A stretch of DNA of 64,000 nucleotides from Prochlorococcus marinus str. MIT 9302 (GTDB lineage Bacteria > Cyanobacteriota > Cyanobacteriia > PCC-6307 > Cyanobiaceae). The DNA is taken from positions 124,001 to 188,000 of the forward strand of contig NZ_JNAM01000005.1 of the NCBI RefSeq assembly GCF_000759975.1. The letters are read 5' to 3'. Every line of letters starts with the position of its first letter. The first letter of the stretch is position 1. Below, piece by piece: positions 46,282-55,090 of the stretch. A program made the translations under genes and the position numbers. The notes beneath the pieces were generated by a model. That model saw only the letters and a list, made by a program, of their open reading frames with translations, searched no databases and had not been told where the DNA came from.

Positions 46282-46330
46282 ATTAATCAAAGTGGTAGGA
46301 TTACATATGTGATTAATTAGGTAATTAATT

Positions 46331-47314
46331 GTGGCTGGAACATTATTATTTAATGCTTTGAAAGAGGCAATTGATGAAGAAATGGCAAATGATGTAAATG
46401 TTTGCGTTATGGGTGAAGATGTTGGTCAATATGGAGGATCTTATAAGGTAACTAAGGATTTATATGATAAATATGGCGAGTTAAGAGTCTTAGATACTCC
46501 AATTGCAGAAAATAGTTTTACAGGTATGGCTGTTGGAGCAGCAATGACTGGGTTAAGACCAATAGTAGAAGGAATGAATATGGGTTTTTTGCTTTTAGCG
46601 TTTAATCAGATATCAAATAATATGGGTATGCTTAGATATACCAGTGGAGGAAATTATAAGATACCAGCAGTAGTTCGCGGACCTGGAGGAGTTGGTCGTC
46701 AACTTGGTGCTGAACACAGTCAAAGACTTGAAGCATATTTTCATGCAGTTCCTGGTATAAAAATTGTTGCATGCAGTACACCCACAAATGCTAAAGGTTT
46801 AATGAAAGCGGCTATAAGAGATGATAATCCGGTTCTATTTTTCGAACATGTTCTTCTTTACAACTTGTCTGAAGAATTACCTGATGGTGACTATACTTGT
46901 GCTTTAGATCAGGCTGACGTGGTAAAAGAAGGTAAAGATATTACTTTATTGACTTATTCAAGAATGAGACATCACTGCCTTAAAGCTGTTGAAGAATTAG
47001 ATAATAAAGGAATAGATGTTGAGTTAATTGATTTAATAAGTCTAAAACCATTTGATATGGAAACCATCTCAAAATCAATAAGAAAAACAAATAAAGTAAT
47101 TATTGTTGAAGAATGTATGAAGACTGGAGGTATTGGTGCAGAATTAATTGCCTTGATAACAGAAGAGTGCTTCGATGAACTTGATGCCCGGCCAATTAGA
47201 TTATCTAGTCAGGATATTCCAACCCCGTATAATGGAAATCTTGAGAATTTGACAATAATCCAACCACATCAAATAGTTGAAAAAGTTGAAGATTTAATTA
47301 GTGGGAGTATATAG
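46331..47314 (+). CDS. pdhB: Pyruvate dehydrogenase E1 component beta subunit
   Basis: A 327-aa E1-beta subunit that, with PdhA, decarboxylates pyruvate using thiamine diphosphate. The [24 protein letters not shown] and [15 protein letters not shown] blocks, and a C-terminal [12 protein letters not shown], fit the branched-chain/pyruvate E1-beta family. Start is GTG at 46331. It is upstream of secD by 3 nt, so these unrelated genes may share a transcript; pdhA is not in this window. Confidence 0.93.
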   Translation: MAGTLLFNALKEAIDEEMANDVNVCVMGEDVGQYGGSYKVTKDLYDKYGELRVLDTPIAENSFTGMAVGAAMTGLRPIVEGMNMGFLLLAFNQISNNMGMLRYTSGGNYKIPAVVRGPGGVGRQLGAEHSQRLEAYFHAVPGIKIVACSTPTNAKGLMKAAIRDDNPVLFFEHVLLYNLSEELPDGDYTCALDQADVVKEGKDITLLTYSRMRHHCLKAVEELDNKGIDVELIDLISLKPFDMETISKSIRKTNKVIIVEECMKTGGIGAELIALITEECFDELDARPIRLSSQDIPTPYNGNLENLTIIQPHQIVEKVEDLISGSI

Positions 47315-47317
47315 ACA

Positions 47318-48787
47318 ATGAAAAGAAGGCAAGGCTGGCTTTTTTTTATTTTATTTCTACTTACGTTATCTGTTTATCTATTAATAAATTATCCCTTACA
47401 GTTGGGATTGGATTTACAAGGTGGTTCTCAACTTACACTACAAATTATTAAAGAGGAAGGGAAGGTAACAAAGGATGAACTTGAAGCAGTTAATTCGGTT
47501 ATAGATAGACGCGTTAACAACTTAGGTGTTTCAGAGTCTAACTTGCAAACCCTAGGTGGAGATCAATTGATTTTAGAATTACCTGGAGAACAAAATCCAT
47601 TAGTTGCTTCAAGAGTTTTAGGTAAGACTGCTTTATTAGAGTTTAGGACTCAAAAAGAAGGAACTTCTACAGATTTAAAAACCTTGCAACTTCAGAGATT
47701 AAATATTAAAGAATTAATTGAACAATATTCCTCTTTAGAAAAAAGTCAATATGATGATAATTTTTTAAAGATTATTCAAGATGATCTTAAAGAGATTGAA
47801 CAAGAATTAAATTACTCCTCTACTAGTAGTGATTTATATGGGAAGTTAATTGAAATTAAAAAGTATGTTGATAAAGAAATTACTAATTTATTTATTAAAA
47901 CAGATTTATCTGGTAAGGATCTTATTAACGCAGGAAGGAGACAGGAACAAACAAATAGTAATTGGGAAGTTTTATTAACTTTTAGTAATTCAGGAGGTGA
48001 AAAGTTTGCAGAAATTACGAAGTCAATTGCGGGCACTAATCAACTATTGGCTATAATTCTTGATGGTGAATCAATAAGTGAAGCCAGTGTTGGTAATCAG
48101 TTTGCTAATACTGGGATTACAGGTGGATCAGCAACAATAAGCGGTAATTTTAGTGCTGAAAATGCTAGAGAATTAGAAGTTCAACTTAAAGGAGGTTCTT
48201 TGCCATTGCCAATTGAAATAGTAGAAACTAACACTATAGGGGCTCTGTTGGGATCGAAAAATATTTTAAAAAGTCTTTATGCAGCTATTAGTGGATTAAT
48301 TTTTGTTGGTATATTTATGATTTTTAATTATAGAATTCTAGGTTTTGTTTCGGTTCTTTCTTTAGTACTTTATGGTTTCTTTAATTTAGCCTTATATTCT
48401 TTAATTCCTGTAACTTTGACTTTACCTGGAATATCTGGTCTTATACTTAGCATTGGTATGGCTGTTGATGCAAATATTCTAATTTTTGAGAGAATTAGAG
48501 AAGAATTATATGATGGTAATACTCTTATAAGATCTATTGATAGTGGTTTTCAAAGAGCTAATTCATCCATAGTTGATGGCCATATTACAACTCTTCTAAG
48601 TTGTTTTGTATTGTTTTTATTAGGAACAAATTTTGTTAAAGGTTTTGCTGCAACATTAGGTATTGGAGTCTTAATAAGCTTGTTTACCTCATTAAATTGT
48701 TCTAAAACTATTTTGCGATTTTTTACAACATATCAATCTTTTAGACAAAAAAATCTCTATCTACCCAGGAATAATTTTTCAAATTAA
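47318..48787 (+). CDS. secD: Protein translocase subunit SecD
   Basis: A 489-aa membrane protein that uses the proton gradient to finish export through SecYEG. The N-terminal helix is followed by the conserved LGLDLQGGSQLTLQ, a large periplasmic domain (about residues 50-310) with DRRVNNLGVSE and LTFSNSGGEKFAEIT, then five C-terminal helices with VDANILIFERIREE. secF follows 19 nt downstream, so they are separate subunits rather than a fusion. Confidence 0.95.
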   Translation: MKRRQGWLFFILFLLTLSVYLLINYPLQLGLDLQGGSQLTLQIIKEEGKVTKDELEAVNSVIDRRVNNLGVSESNLQTLGGDQLILELPGEQNPLVASRVLGKTALLEFRTQKEGTSTDLKTLQLQRLNIKELIEQYSSLEKSQYDDNFLKIIQDDLKEIEQELNYSSTSSDLYGKLIEIKKYVDKEITNLFIKTDLSGKDLINAGRRQEQTNSNWEVLLTFSNSGGEKFAEITKSIAGTNQLLAIILDGESISEASVGNQFANTGITGGSATISGNFSAENARELEVQLKGGSLPLPIEIVETNTIGALLGSKNILKSLYAAISGLIFVGIFMIFNYRILGFVSVLSLVLYGFFNLALYSLIPVTLTLPGISGLILSIGMAVDANILIFERIREELYDGNTLIRSIDSGFQRANSSIVDGHITTLLSCFVLFLLGTNFVKGFAATLGIGVLISLFTSLNCSKTILRFFTTYQSFRQKNLYLPRNNFSN

Positions 48788-48806
48788 ATTTTTTTCTTAT
48801 TTTCCA

Positions 48807-49721
48807 ATGAAATACAATCTTGAACTAATAAAAAATAAAAGAAAGATAATTGGTTTTTCAACATTTCTTATTTTGTTGAGTCTTTTAGGAATTTTATATT
48901 CTACTTTTAATACTTCTTATAAGAAACCTATAAATTTAGGGATGGATTTTGTTGGTGGAAATGAACTAAGAATAGAGAGAGTTTGTGAAGAGGAATGTTC
49001 TGATTTCTCCCCTGATTCACTTTTAGAAAATTTAAGAGAGATCTCTAAAAATAAAAACGTTTTAAATAATATTAAATTACAATTCCAAAATAATAATAAA
49101 TTAATTTCAATAAGAACTCCTTATTTGAGTATCGAAGAATCAAATAATCTTATTACTAATCTTGATAATATTATTGGACCTCTAAATTATGAGAGTAAGG
49201 ATTCAAGATTAATAGGTCCAAAGCTTGGAAAAAGATTACTTACTAATTGTGTTACTTCATTGTTAGTTTCATTATTTGCAATATCTTTATATATAACTAT
49301 TAGATTTGATAAAAAATATGCACTATTTGCATTATTAGCTTTATTCCATGATTTATTAATTGTTTTCGGTATATTCTCCTGGTTGGGAATTATATTATCT
49401 GTTGAGGTAAATAGTTTATTTGCTGTGTCCTTGTTAACTATTGCTGGTTATTCTGTAAATGATACCGTTGTTATTTTTGATAGAATTCGTGAGAACTTAA
49501 AAATAAAGAAAGAAGGCTATAACGAAACTATTCAATTATCAGTTAACGAATCATTTAGGAGAACAACGTTTACCAGTATTACAACCCTTATCCCTTTATT
49601 AAGCATAATTTTGTTTGGATCTTACTCGCTATTTTGGTTTTCTTTGGCCTTATCATTAGGAATTATAGTTGGAAGTTATTCAAGTATTTTATTGGCTCCA
49701 TCTTTGTTGCTTAAAGATTGA
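48807..49721 (+). CDS. secF: Protein translocase subunit SecF
   Basis: A 304-aa partner of SecD with six predicted helices. The family motif LGMDFVGGNELRI is at the N-terminus, and the C-terminal domain contains SVNDTVVIFDRIREN, aligning with the SecD VDANILIFERIREE motif. The periplasmic domain contains two Cys (CEEEC), not typical of the family and possibly lineage-specific. It is in an operon with secD and followed by a 60-aa ORF. Confidence 0.94.
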   Translation: MKYNLELIKNKRKIIGFSTFLILLSLLGILYSTFNTSYKKPINLGMDFVGGNELRIERVCEEECSDFSPDSLLENLREISKNKNVLNNIKLQFQNNNKLISIRTPYLSIEESNNLITNLDNIIGPLNYESKDSRLIGPKLGKRLLTNCVTSLLVSLFAISLYITIRFDKKYALFALLALFHDLLIVFGIFSWLGIILSVEVNSLFAVSLLTIAGYSVNDTVVIFDRIRENLKIKKEGYNETIQLSVNESFRRTTFTSITTLIPLLSIILFGSYSLFWFSLALSLGIIVGSYSSILLAPSLLLKD

Positions 49722-49739
49722 GCTCAAGCTTCTAATTTT

Positions 49740-49922
49740 ATGAAATTGAATTACTATTTGATAATTTTATTTTCTTTAGTTTTAATAGATCTTTCTACTG
49801 AGCTAAGAATATTATTTGATCATTTTACTTTTAATTCATTATATTTTGCTATAGGAAAACATCCCTTAGCTTTCTTTATACTTTTTTCCTACCCATATTT
49901 ATATAAAAAATTAATTAAGTAG
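49740..49922 (+). CDS. Small membrane hypothetical protein, 60 aa
   Basis: A 60-aa protein with two hydrophobic segments (YYLIILFSLVLIDLS and HPLAFFILFSYPYLY) separated by a polar loop and ending in KKLIK. It lies 18 nt after secF and would be cotranscribed, and it is convergent with the permease gene at 49926. No family is recognised. Confidence 0.55.
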   Translation: MKLNYYLIILFSLVLIDLSTELRILFDHFTFNSLYFAIGKHPLAFFILFSYPYLYKKLIK

Positions 49923-49925
49923 TTT

Positions 49926-50969
49926 TTAAATATCTTTAAATGATTCTTTAATTAAAACCTGTATTACTACAGCTAATGGAAGAGATAGTATTAAGCCTAA
50001 TGGACCAAAAATGAAGGTAAATCCAAATTGAGATATTAATGTTAAACCAGGAAGTAAGTTTGCTTTTTTCTTCATTATAGATGGCATTATTATATAGCTT
50101 TCAATATTTTGAATGATTACATATGCTCCTAAAACGGCCAGTGGTTTCCAAAAATTATCTAGTAGTGCAACTGAAATTGGAAATATACCGCTAATAACTG
50201 GACCTATATTTGGAATTATATTAAGAACCATTGCTATTAAAGCATTCGAGACAACATATTTGACATCTAATATAGACAAAACGATTAATGATAATAGACC
50301 TACTGATAATGAGCTTATGACCATAGAAAAGGTCCAATTTGATAATGCAATATTGCATTTTTCAAGAATATTTCTAAATTTGTTGCGATAATTTTTTGGA
50401 ATTAATAGAAGTATATTTTCTTTATATTGTTTTGGTTCAATAGAAATCATCAAACTCACTGCTAATACGAATATTAATTTCAAAAGACCTGAACCCAGAT
50501 TCCCAGCTATATTTATTAAATTCTTAAAACTTTCTTGAATAGCTTTTGCAATAGTTGAGGCATCTGGAATGGTAACTACATTATTTATAAGACTGAATAT
50601 GTCTATAACATTTTCTGATTGTTCGCCATAAAATAGGCTATTAAATTTGTTCAGATTTGTATTAAGTAAAATATTTATTTTGGATAAACCATTTGGAATA
50701 TCAACTAGTATTTCATTGAATTCTTTTACAAATGGAGGTAAAACTAGAATAAAAATAGTAAACACTGTCACCGATATAACTGTTAGTACAAAAAATAAAG
50801 ATAGGGGTCTGGGAATGTTCAACCCTTTTTGTATTTGATTACATAAATTACATACAATATTTGAAATTACTAAAGAGCAAATTATTAGAAGTAAGAAGTC
50901 TCTTAAAATCCAAATTATTAAAGTAGTGATTAAAATTACTGCTAACTTGAAATATAATGGATTACTCAA
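49926..50969 (-). CDS. AI-2E/PerM family membrane permease
   Basis: A 347-aa protein with about eight transmembrane helices. It has a soluble insert around residues 90-150, a VLNIIPNIGPVISGIFP segment (conserved in the UPF0118/AI-2E family), and a QNIESYIIMPSIMKKK-type motif followed by the C-terminal helices. Some relatives export autoinducer-2 or act as ion exchangers; the substrate here is unknown. Confidence 0.85.
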   Translation of the reverse strand: MSNPLYFKLAVILITTLIIWILRDFLLLIICSLVISNIVCNLCNQIQKGLNIPRPLSLFFVLTVISVTVFTIFILVLPPFVKEFNEILVDIPNGLSKINILLNTNLNKFNSLFYGEQSENVIDIFSLINNVVTIPDASTIAKAIQESFKNLINIAGNLGSGLLKLIFVLAVSLMISIEPKQYKENILLLIPKNYRNKFRNILEKCNIALSNWTFSMVISSLSVGLLSLIVLSILDVKYVVSNALIAMVLNIIPNIGPVISGIFPISVALLDNFWKPLAVLGAYVIIQNIESYIIMPSIMKKKANLLPGLTLISQFGFTFIFGPLGLILSLPLAVVIQVLIKESFKDI

Positions 50970-50982
50970 TTTAGATAATATT

Positions 50983-51336
50983 CTAATTCTTCTCAGAATA
51001 TCCTAATCCATTTGATTTGGCATAACTATTTGCAAATCTCATAAATCTATCGAAGTCTGAAGTTTTCTTCCAAATATAAACAGCTTCTAAGAATATGGGT
51101 TCTCCATCGACAAACTTAACCTTAACTTCTCTCGTTAATATTTCACCTTCAGCATCAATCATACGCATACCCGTTATTTCTCCGTCTGTAATTGAAGATA
51201 ATGCCTGAGGTTTCTCGAACAGAAATAATGCTTGGCCAGTTGTACCATCTTTACTCCTAGTAAGCCTTATTTCAGGAACTACAGGTTCATCAGTTCCTTT
51301 ATAAAATTGTATTTTTGCAGTTTTATTTGCTGTCAT
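50983..51336 (-). CDS. psb28: Photosystem II assembly protein Psb28
   Basis: A 117-aa soluble protein that binds CP47 assembly intermediates of photosystem II. The sequence [31 protein letters not shown] and the [22 protein letters not shown] region, with [23 protein letters not shown] at the end, are typical. It is 13 nt upstream of the permease gene, in the same direction. Confidence 0.94.
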   Translation of the reverse strand: MTANKTAKIQFYKGTDEPVVPEIRLTRSKDGTTGQALFLFEKPQALSSITDGEITGMRMIDAEGEILTREVKVKFVDGEPIFLEAVYIWKKTSDFDRFMRFANSYAKSNGLGYSEKN

Positions 51337-51396
51337 AATGTTTCATTGATAATATTTTATTTTAAGAAATATTTTTTACTTTTGTTTGCAAATATT

Positions 51397-52440
51397 TTAT
51401 AAAACATTATTTATTAACTCTAAGATCTTTTCATCATAATTTTTATCAGTTAAATCTAATAACGTTATGTTTTCTTTCCCAACCTTTTCATATTCATAAC
51501 ACCTATCGTAATAATCTAAAACTGATCTACATACTAAATCCCATTTCTCCTCATCAATTGATTCAAGAGCTATTTTTGTTCTTTGAGGACCTAATCTTTT
51601 TTTAATCCTTTGTACAGAGTTCTTAAGTTCCTCTTTTGTAAATACACTATAAGTATCTATTAACTCATTTAATCTGTTTGATTCGCTCCTTAAAATCTCA
51701 ATCCTCCTTGATTTTTTCATCTGATTAAAGAATTCATGAGGTATTTTACATTTACCAATATTCGCACTTTCTGCTTCTACAAAAATATTATTATTAGTTT
51801 TAAAGGAATATAATTTTTCTGCTATTTCATTTTCAAATTGTTCGTTTGATGGTTGTTCTTTCATTCCTAAACCACCAAATGTGCTACCTCTGTGACAAGC
51901 AAATCCTTCAAGATCTATAGTTTGATATTTATATTTCTCTAGTAATGATAATAACCTTGTTTTCCCAGAACCTGTTTTCCCACCAATAATTACAATATTC
52001 CACTTTTTTGAGAAACAATCTAATATCCATCTCCTGTATGTTTTGTATCCTCGCTTAAGTATTATTGGATTTAATTTATATTTTTCTAGTAACCATGCAA
52101 TACTTTGTGAGCGCATTCCTCCTCTAGAGCAATATATTCTTATAAATAATTCATTTTTATTGTTATCAGGAAAATTTTTATAAGAGTCAATACTCATAAA
52201 TAAATTATCAAGAAAAAATTCTATTTTTTTTTCAAAAAATTTTAATCCCTCTATTACTGCTTTTTTTCTACCCTCTTTTTTATAAATTGTTCCAATAATT
52301 ATTCTCTCATCATTATCAAATAATGGTATGTTAATAGAATTAGGCATATGTCCTTTATAGTATTCACTCGGGCTCCTAACATCTATAAGTGGTCCTTTAA
52401 AACTTCTAAATTTCTCTAGTTCTTTTCTTTTGAAATACAT
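51397..52440 (-). CDS. mnmH: tRNA 2-selenouridine/geranyl-2-thiouridine synthase MnmH (SelU)
   Basis: A 347-aa enzyme with an N-terminal rhodanese domain (IDVRSPSEYYKGHMP...IYCSRGGMRSQS, catalytic Cys104) and a P-loop (GGKTGSGKT, residues 153-161) in the C-terminal half. This is the YbbB/SelU domain order. SelU converts 2-thiouridine at the wobble position to 2-selenouridine via a geranylated intermediate. No selenophosphate synthetase gene is in this window. It is divergent from gun4 by 28 nt. Confidence 0.9.
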   Translation of the reverse strand: MYFKRKELEKFRSFKGPLIDVRSPSEYYKGHMPNSINIPLFDNDERIIIGTIYKKEGRKKAVIEGLKFFEKKIEFFLDNLFMSIDSYKNFPDNNKNELFIRIYCSRGGMRSQSIAWLLEKYKLNPIILKRGYKTYRRWILDCFSKKWNIVIIGGKTGSGKTRLLSLLEKYKYQTIDLEGFACHRGSTFGGLGMKEQPSNEQFENEIAEKLYSFKTNNNIFVEAESANIGKCKIPHEFFNQMKKSRRIEILRSESNRLNELIDTYSVFTKEELKNSVQRIKKRLGPQRTKIALESIDEEKWDLVCRSVLDYYDRCYEYEKVGKENITLLDLTDKNYDEKILELINNVL

Positions 52441-52468
52441 GGATAGTTTTTATTTCTAGGTTAATTTA

Positions 52469-53194
52469 TTGAAAATGACTAACAACGAAAAAGATAACTA
52501 TAATAATGCTACATTAGATTTGATAAAAAAATTTGTAGATTCTAATCAAAGAAAAAGATTAAATTTATTAACTCAATTAGAATCAGAAGTAGAAAATATT
52601 TTTAATATTGGACCTAGATTGTTTGAGATGTTTGATAGAGATGGAGACGACTGGGCTGCAGGCTGGTTATTGCAAGTTTTAAAAAAATATAAGCCAAATT
52701 TTTTTGAAAACAATAAATTCAATAATTGGTTTAATACTTATTCAGACGTTGATATTAATTATGATAAATTGCAATTGATATTAGTTGAGCAAGAATTTGA
52801 AGAGGCTGATAGATTAACAAGTTCATACCTGCGAAAATTAGCTGGAAAATTAGCTGAAAAACGTGGATATGTTTTTTATAGTGAGGTTAAGAATATTTCA
52901 GGTAAAGATTTACAAACAATAGATAGATTATGGACTATTTATTCTACTGGTAGATTTGGATTCTCAATTCAAGCAAAGATATTAAAATCAGTAGGGAAAA
53001 AATATGAATTAATGTGGCCGAAAATCGGTTGGAAGAAAAAAGGCCTATGGACTAGATATCCTTCATCTTTTTGTTGGTCATTGGATGCTCCTGATGGACA
53101 TATGCCTTTAATAAATCAATTAAGAGGAGTAAGACTTATGGACTCAATCCTGCGGCATCCTGCTATAGCAGAGAGACATGACAATATTCTTTGA
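52469..53194 (+). CDS. gun4: GUN4-domain tetrapyrrole-binding protein
   Basis: A 241-aa protein with an N-terminal helical region and the C-terminal GUN4 domain: DLQTIDRLWTIYSTGRFGFSIQ, then VGWKKKGLWTRYPSSFCWSL-like (GWKKKGLWTRYPSSFCWSL) and GHMPLINQLRGVRLMDSI. GUN4 binds Mg-protoporphyrin and activates Mg-chelatase. The conserved WP, DxPxGHxP and LRG residues are intact. It is divergent from mnmH. Confidence 0.92.
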   Translation: MKMTNNEKDNYNNATLDLIKKFVDSNQRKRLNLLTQLESEVENIFNIGPRLFEMFDRDGDDWAAGWLLQVLKKYKPNFFENNKFNNWFNTYSDVDINYDKLQLILVEQEFEEADRLTSSYLRKLAGKLAEKRGYVFYSEVKNISGKDLQTIDRLWTIYSTGRFGFSIQAKILKSVGKKYELMWPKIGWKKKGLWTRYPSSFCWSLDAPDGHMPLINQLRGVRLMDSILRHPAIAERHDNIL

Positions 53195-53243
53195 TATTGA
53201 GGTATTTAATAAGTTAAAATTAAAATAGTATAAAAATATTATT

Positions 53244-53678
53244 ATGTCCTTATCTCAGGGCAAAAATATTTTAAAAAAACTTTTTAATTGGCCAGGTATT
53301 AACTGGTCAAATTACGAATTTGAATCCTCATTACAATTAAATGAATTTGTTGATCAATTATTAGAACCAATTAATAATTCACAATCAACATATCTCATCA
53401 AACTTGGATTACATGAAGCTCTTGTTAACGCAGTAAAACATGGAAACAAATTAGATCCAACAAAAAGTATTAGAGTAAGAAGAATTATTACTCCTAATTG
53501 GTGTGTTTGGCAAATCCAAGACCAAGGTAATGGTTTAGAAATAAAAAAAAGAAACTATAAACTACCAAAAAAATTAAATAGTGTAAATGGACGTGGGCTG
53601 TATATTATTAATGAATGTTTTGATGATATTAGATGGAGTAGTAAAGGTAATAGGCTTCAGTTGGCTTTAAAAAGGTGA
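53244..53678 (+). CDS. Anti-sigma factor kinase-like ATPase (RsbW/HATPase type)
   Basis: A 144-aa GHKL-fold ATPase. The N box is LHEALVNAVKHGN (Asn62), the G1 box IQDQGNGLE and the G2-type GRGLYII are present, the pattern of RsbW/SpoIIAB-like kinases that phosphorylate STAS proteins. It could be the partner of the STAS protein at 28837. No sigma factor or PP2C phosphatase neighbours it. It lies 49 nt after gun4; its 3' end overlaps the convergent gene at 53657 by 22 nt. Confidence 0.8.
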   Translation: MSLSQGKNILKKLFNWPGINWSNYEFESSLQLNEFVDQLLEPINNSQSTYLIKLGLHEALVNAVKHGNKLDPTKSIRVRRIITPNWCVWQIQDQGNGLEIKKRNYKLPKKLNSVNGRGLYIINECFDDIRWSSKGNRLQLALKR

Positions 53679-53920
53679 TTTTTACTCGGACAAGGTTGAT
53701 CGACGTTGATTTCTTTTAACCATTTAATACTTTCTTCCATATACGCAATAGTTTCTTTCTCATTACAAGAAATAATTAATTGGCATAACCCGGCTGAAAT
53801 AAGTTCTGCAGATCTTTTGTATTTATTTCCTTTATCTTTATGCCATTTTGAATGATCAATTTTTAACTTGCCATTAAGATTTTGAACAAGCTTAATAGTA
53901 TCTTTATCCCAATATGTCAT
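53657..53920 (-). CDS. Hypothetical protein, 87 aa
   Basis: An 87-aa protein, probably helical, with conserved-looking segments (DTIKLVQNLNGKLKIDHSKWH and YKRSAELISAGLCQLIIS) and three Cys. I do not recognise a named family. It is convergent with the RsbW-like gene, and the two stops overlap by 22 nt. It is 12 nt downstream of the methyltransferase gene at 53933 and is probably in the same transcript. Confidence 0.6.
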   Translation of the reverse strand: MTYWDKDTIKLVQNLNGKLKIDHSKWHKDKGNKYKRSAELISAGLCQLIISCNEKETIAYMEESIKWLKEINVDQPCPSKNHLFKAN

Positions 53921-53932
53921 AGAAGTTTTAAT

Positions 53933-54988
53933 TTACTTTACAGCAGACCATACTTTGGTCATAAAAAAAGAATTTGACTTCACATTTTTAAAGCCTATTT
54001 CCTCAATTTTAGAGTTTATATCCTCATTTATGTAATCACAATAAAAAGGCTCATGAAAAGTTTTATAGAAGTTTTCCATTATGGATATAAAGTCAGGAGA
54101 ATCACTTATTTGAATGGAATCAGCCAATACTAATATACCTCCTGGTTCAAGAACTCTGAAAAATTCATTCAATACTTTTGCTCTAATTGTTCTTGGTAGT
54201 TCATGAAATAAATAAACACAAGAAATGCATTGAAGACTATTATTTTCAAATGGTAATTCTTCAGCGTTACCTTTTATTAATTCTATTAAATCACCATATA
54301 AATCTGAAATATATCTGCTTGCTTCCTTTAAGTATGAATCAGATAAATCGATTCCTATAATTTTTTCTTTTGGGAAAGCTACCCTTAATTGTTTTAAAGT
54401 CCTACCTGATCCAGTAGCAACATCTAGAATTTTTATAGAACTTTTTTTTCTATCACTAAACTTTTCAAGTCCTTCTTTTATTGGTTTAATTATTCTTCTC
54501 CTCATAGAGTCAGCACTTCCATTAAATAGTATCTCTACTTGTAAATCGTAAATACTTGCTGAAAAATCTGATAAATAACCATCTGTTTGATGATGAAAGT
54601 TTCTCAAGTAATATTGAGGATAATTATTTTTTTCAACGGAATTTGGAAGATCATCAAAGTTTTGTTTTCGGCGTCTATCCCATGTATAAGGCATATCTAA
54701 CCAAATTTTAGGATATTGAATTAAATATCTAAGCCAAGGTTCATCAAACAATAATTTTTTTGGATATATATTTTTTTCAGCGTCATTCCAATCTTCTTCT
54801 CTTAAGTTATCCATTGAATTTTGGATTTGAATTAAAAGATCCTTATCTATAAGAAAATCTTTAAGTTTCGAATCGGGAAGAATAAAATTCATTATCCTTG
54901 AACTTATTTGTTTATGTGCAAATCCCGCTATGCTTTTACTCTGCTGGAGCGTTTTATATGCAATTTTTGAAATAGATTCTCTAGCCAT
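53933..54988 (-). CDS. SAM-dependent methyltransferase
   Basis: A class I methyltransferase with motif I ILDVATGSGRTLKQL and later LPFENNSLQCISCVYLFHELP and LVLADSIQ. The N-terminal 150 residues are an extra domain with DDLPNSVEKNNYPQYYLRNFHHQTDGYLS. I use ATG 54988 (MARESISK). The frame runs to 55030, but that would add a hydrophobic stretch and place the start inside the glnA terminator hairpin. The substrate is unknown. Confidence 0.85.
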   Translation of the reverse strand: MARESISKIAYKTLQQSKSIAGFAHKQISSRIMNFILPDSKLKDFLIDKDLLIQIQNSMDNLREEDWNDAEKNIYPKKLLFDEPWLRYLIQYPKIWLDMPYTWDRRRKQNFDDLPNSVEKNNYPQYYLRNFHHQTDGYLSDFSASIYDLQVEILFNGSADSMRRRIIKPIKEGLEKFSDRKKSSIKILDVATGSGRTLKQLRVAFPKEKIIGIDLSDSYLKEASRYISDLYGDLIELIKGNAEELPFENNSLQCISCVYLFHELPRTIRAKVLNEFFRVLEPGGILVLADSIQISDSPDFISIMENFYKTFHEPFYCDYINEDINSKIEEIGFKNVKSNSFFMTKVWSAVK

Positions 54989-55016
54989 TTTTAAATTTAT
55001 ATATATATATTCCAAC

Positions 55017-55063
55017 AAAAAAAAAATCAATTTGAGAATATTTTGTGATATTTCTCAAATTGA
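55017..55063 (-). terminator. Rho-independent terminator of glnA
   Basis: Downstream of glnA on the minus strand is TCAATTTGAGAAATAT-cac..., pairing with ATATTCTCAAATTGA (arms 55027-55063, one bulge), followed by about ten T residues (55026-55017). This is a canonical intrinsic terminator. Confidence 0.85.
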
Positions 55064-55090
55064 TTTATAAGAATAAAAAGATTTTTTTAT

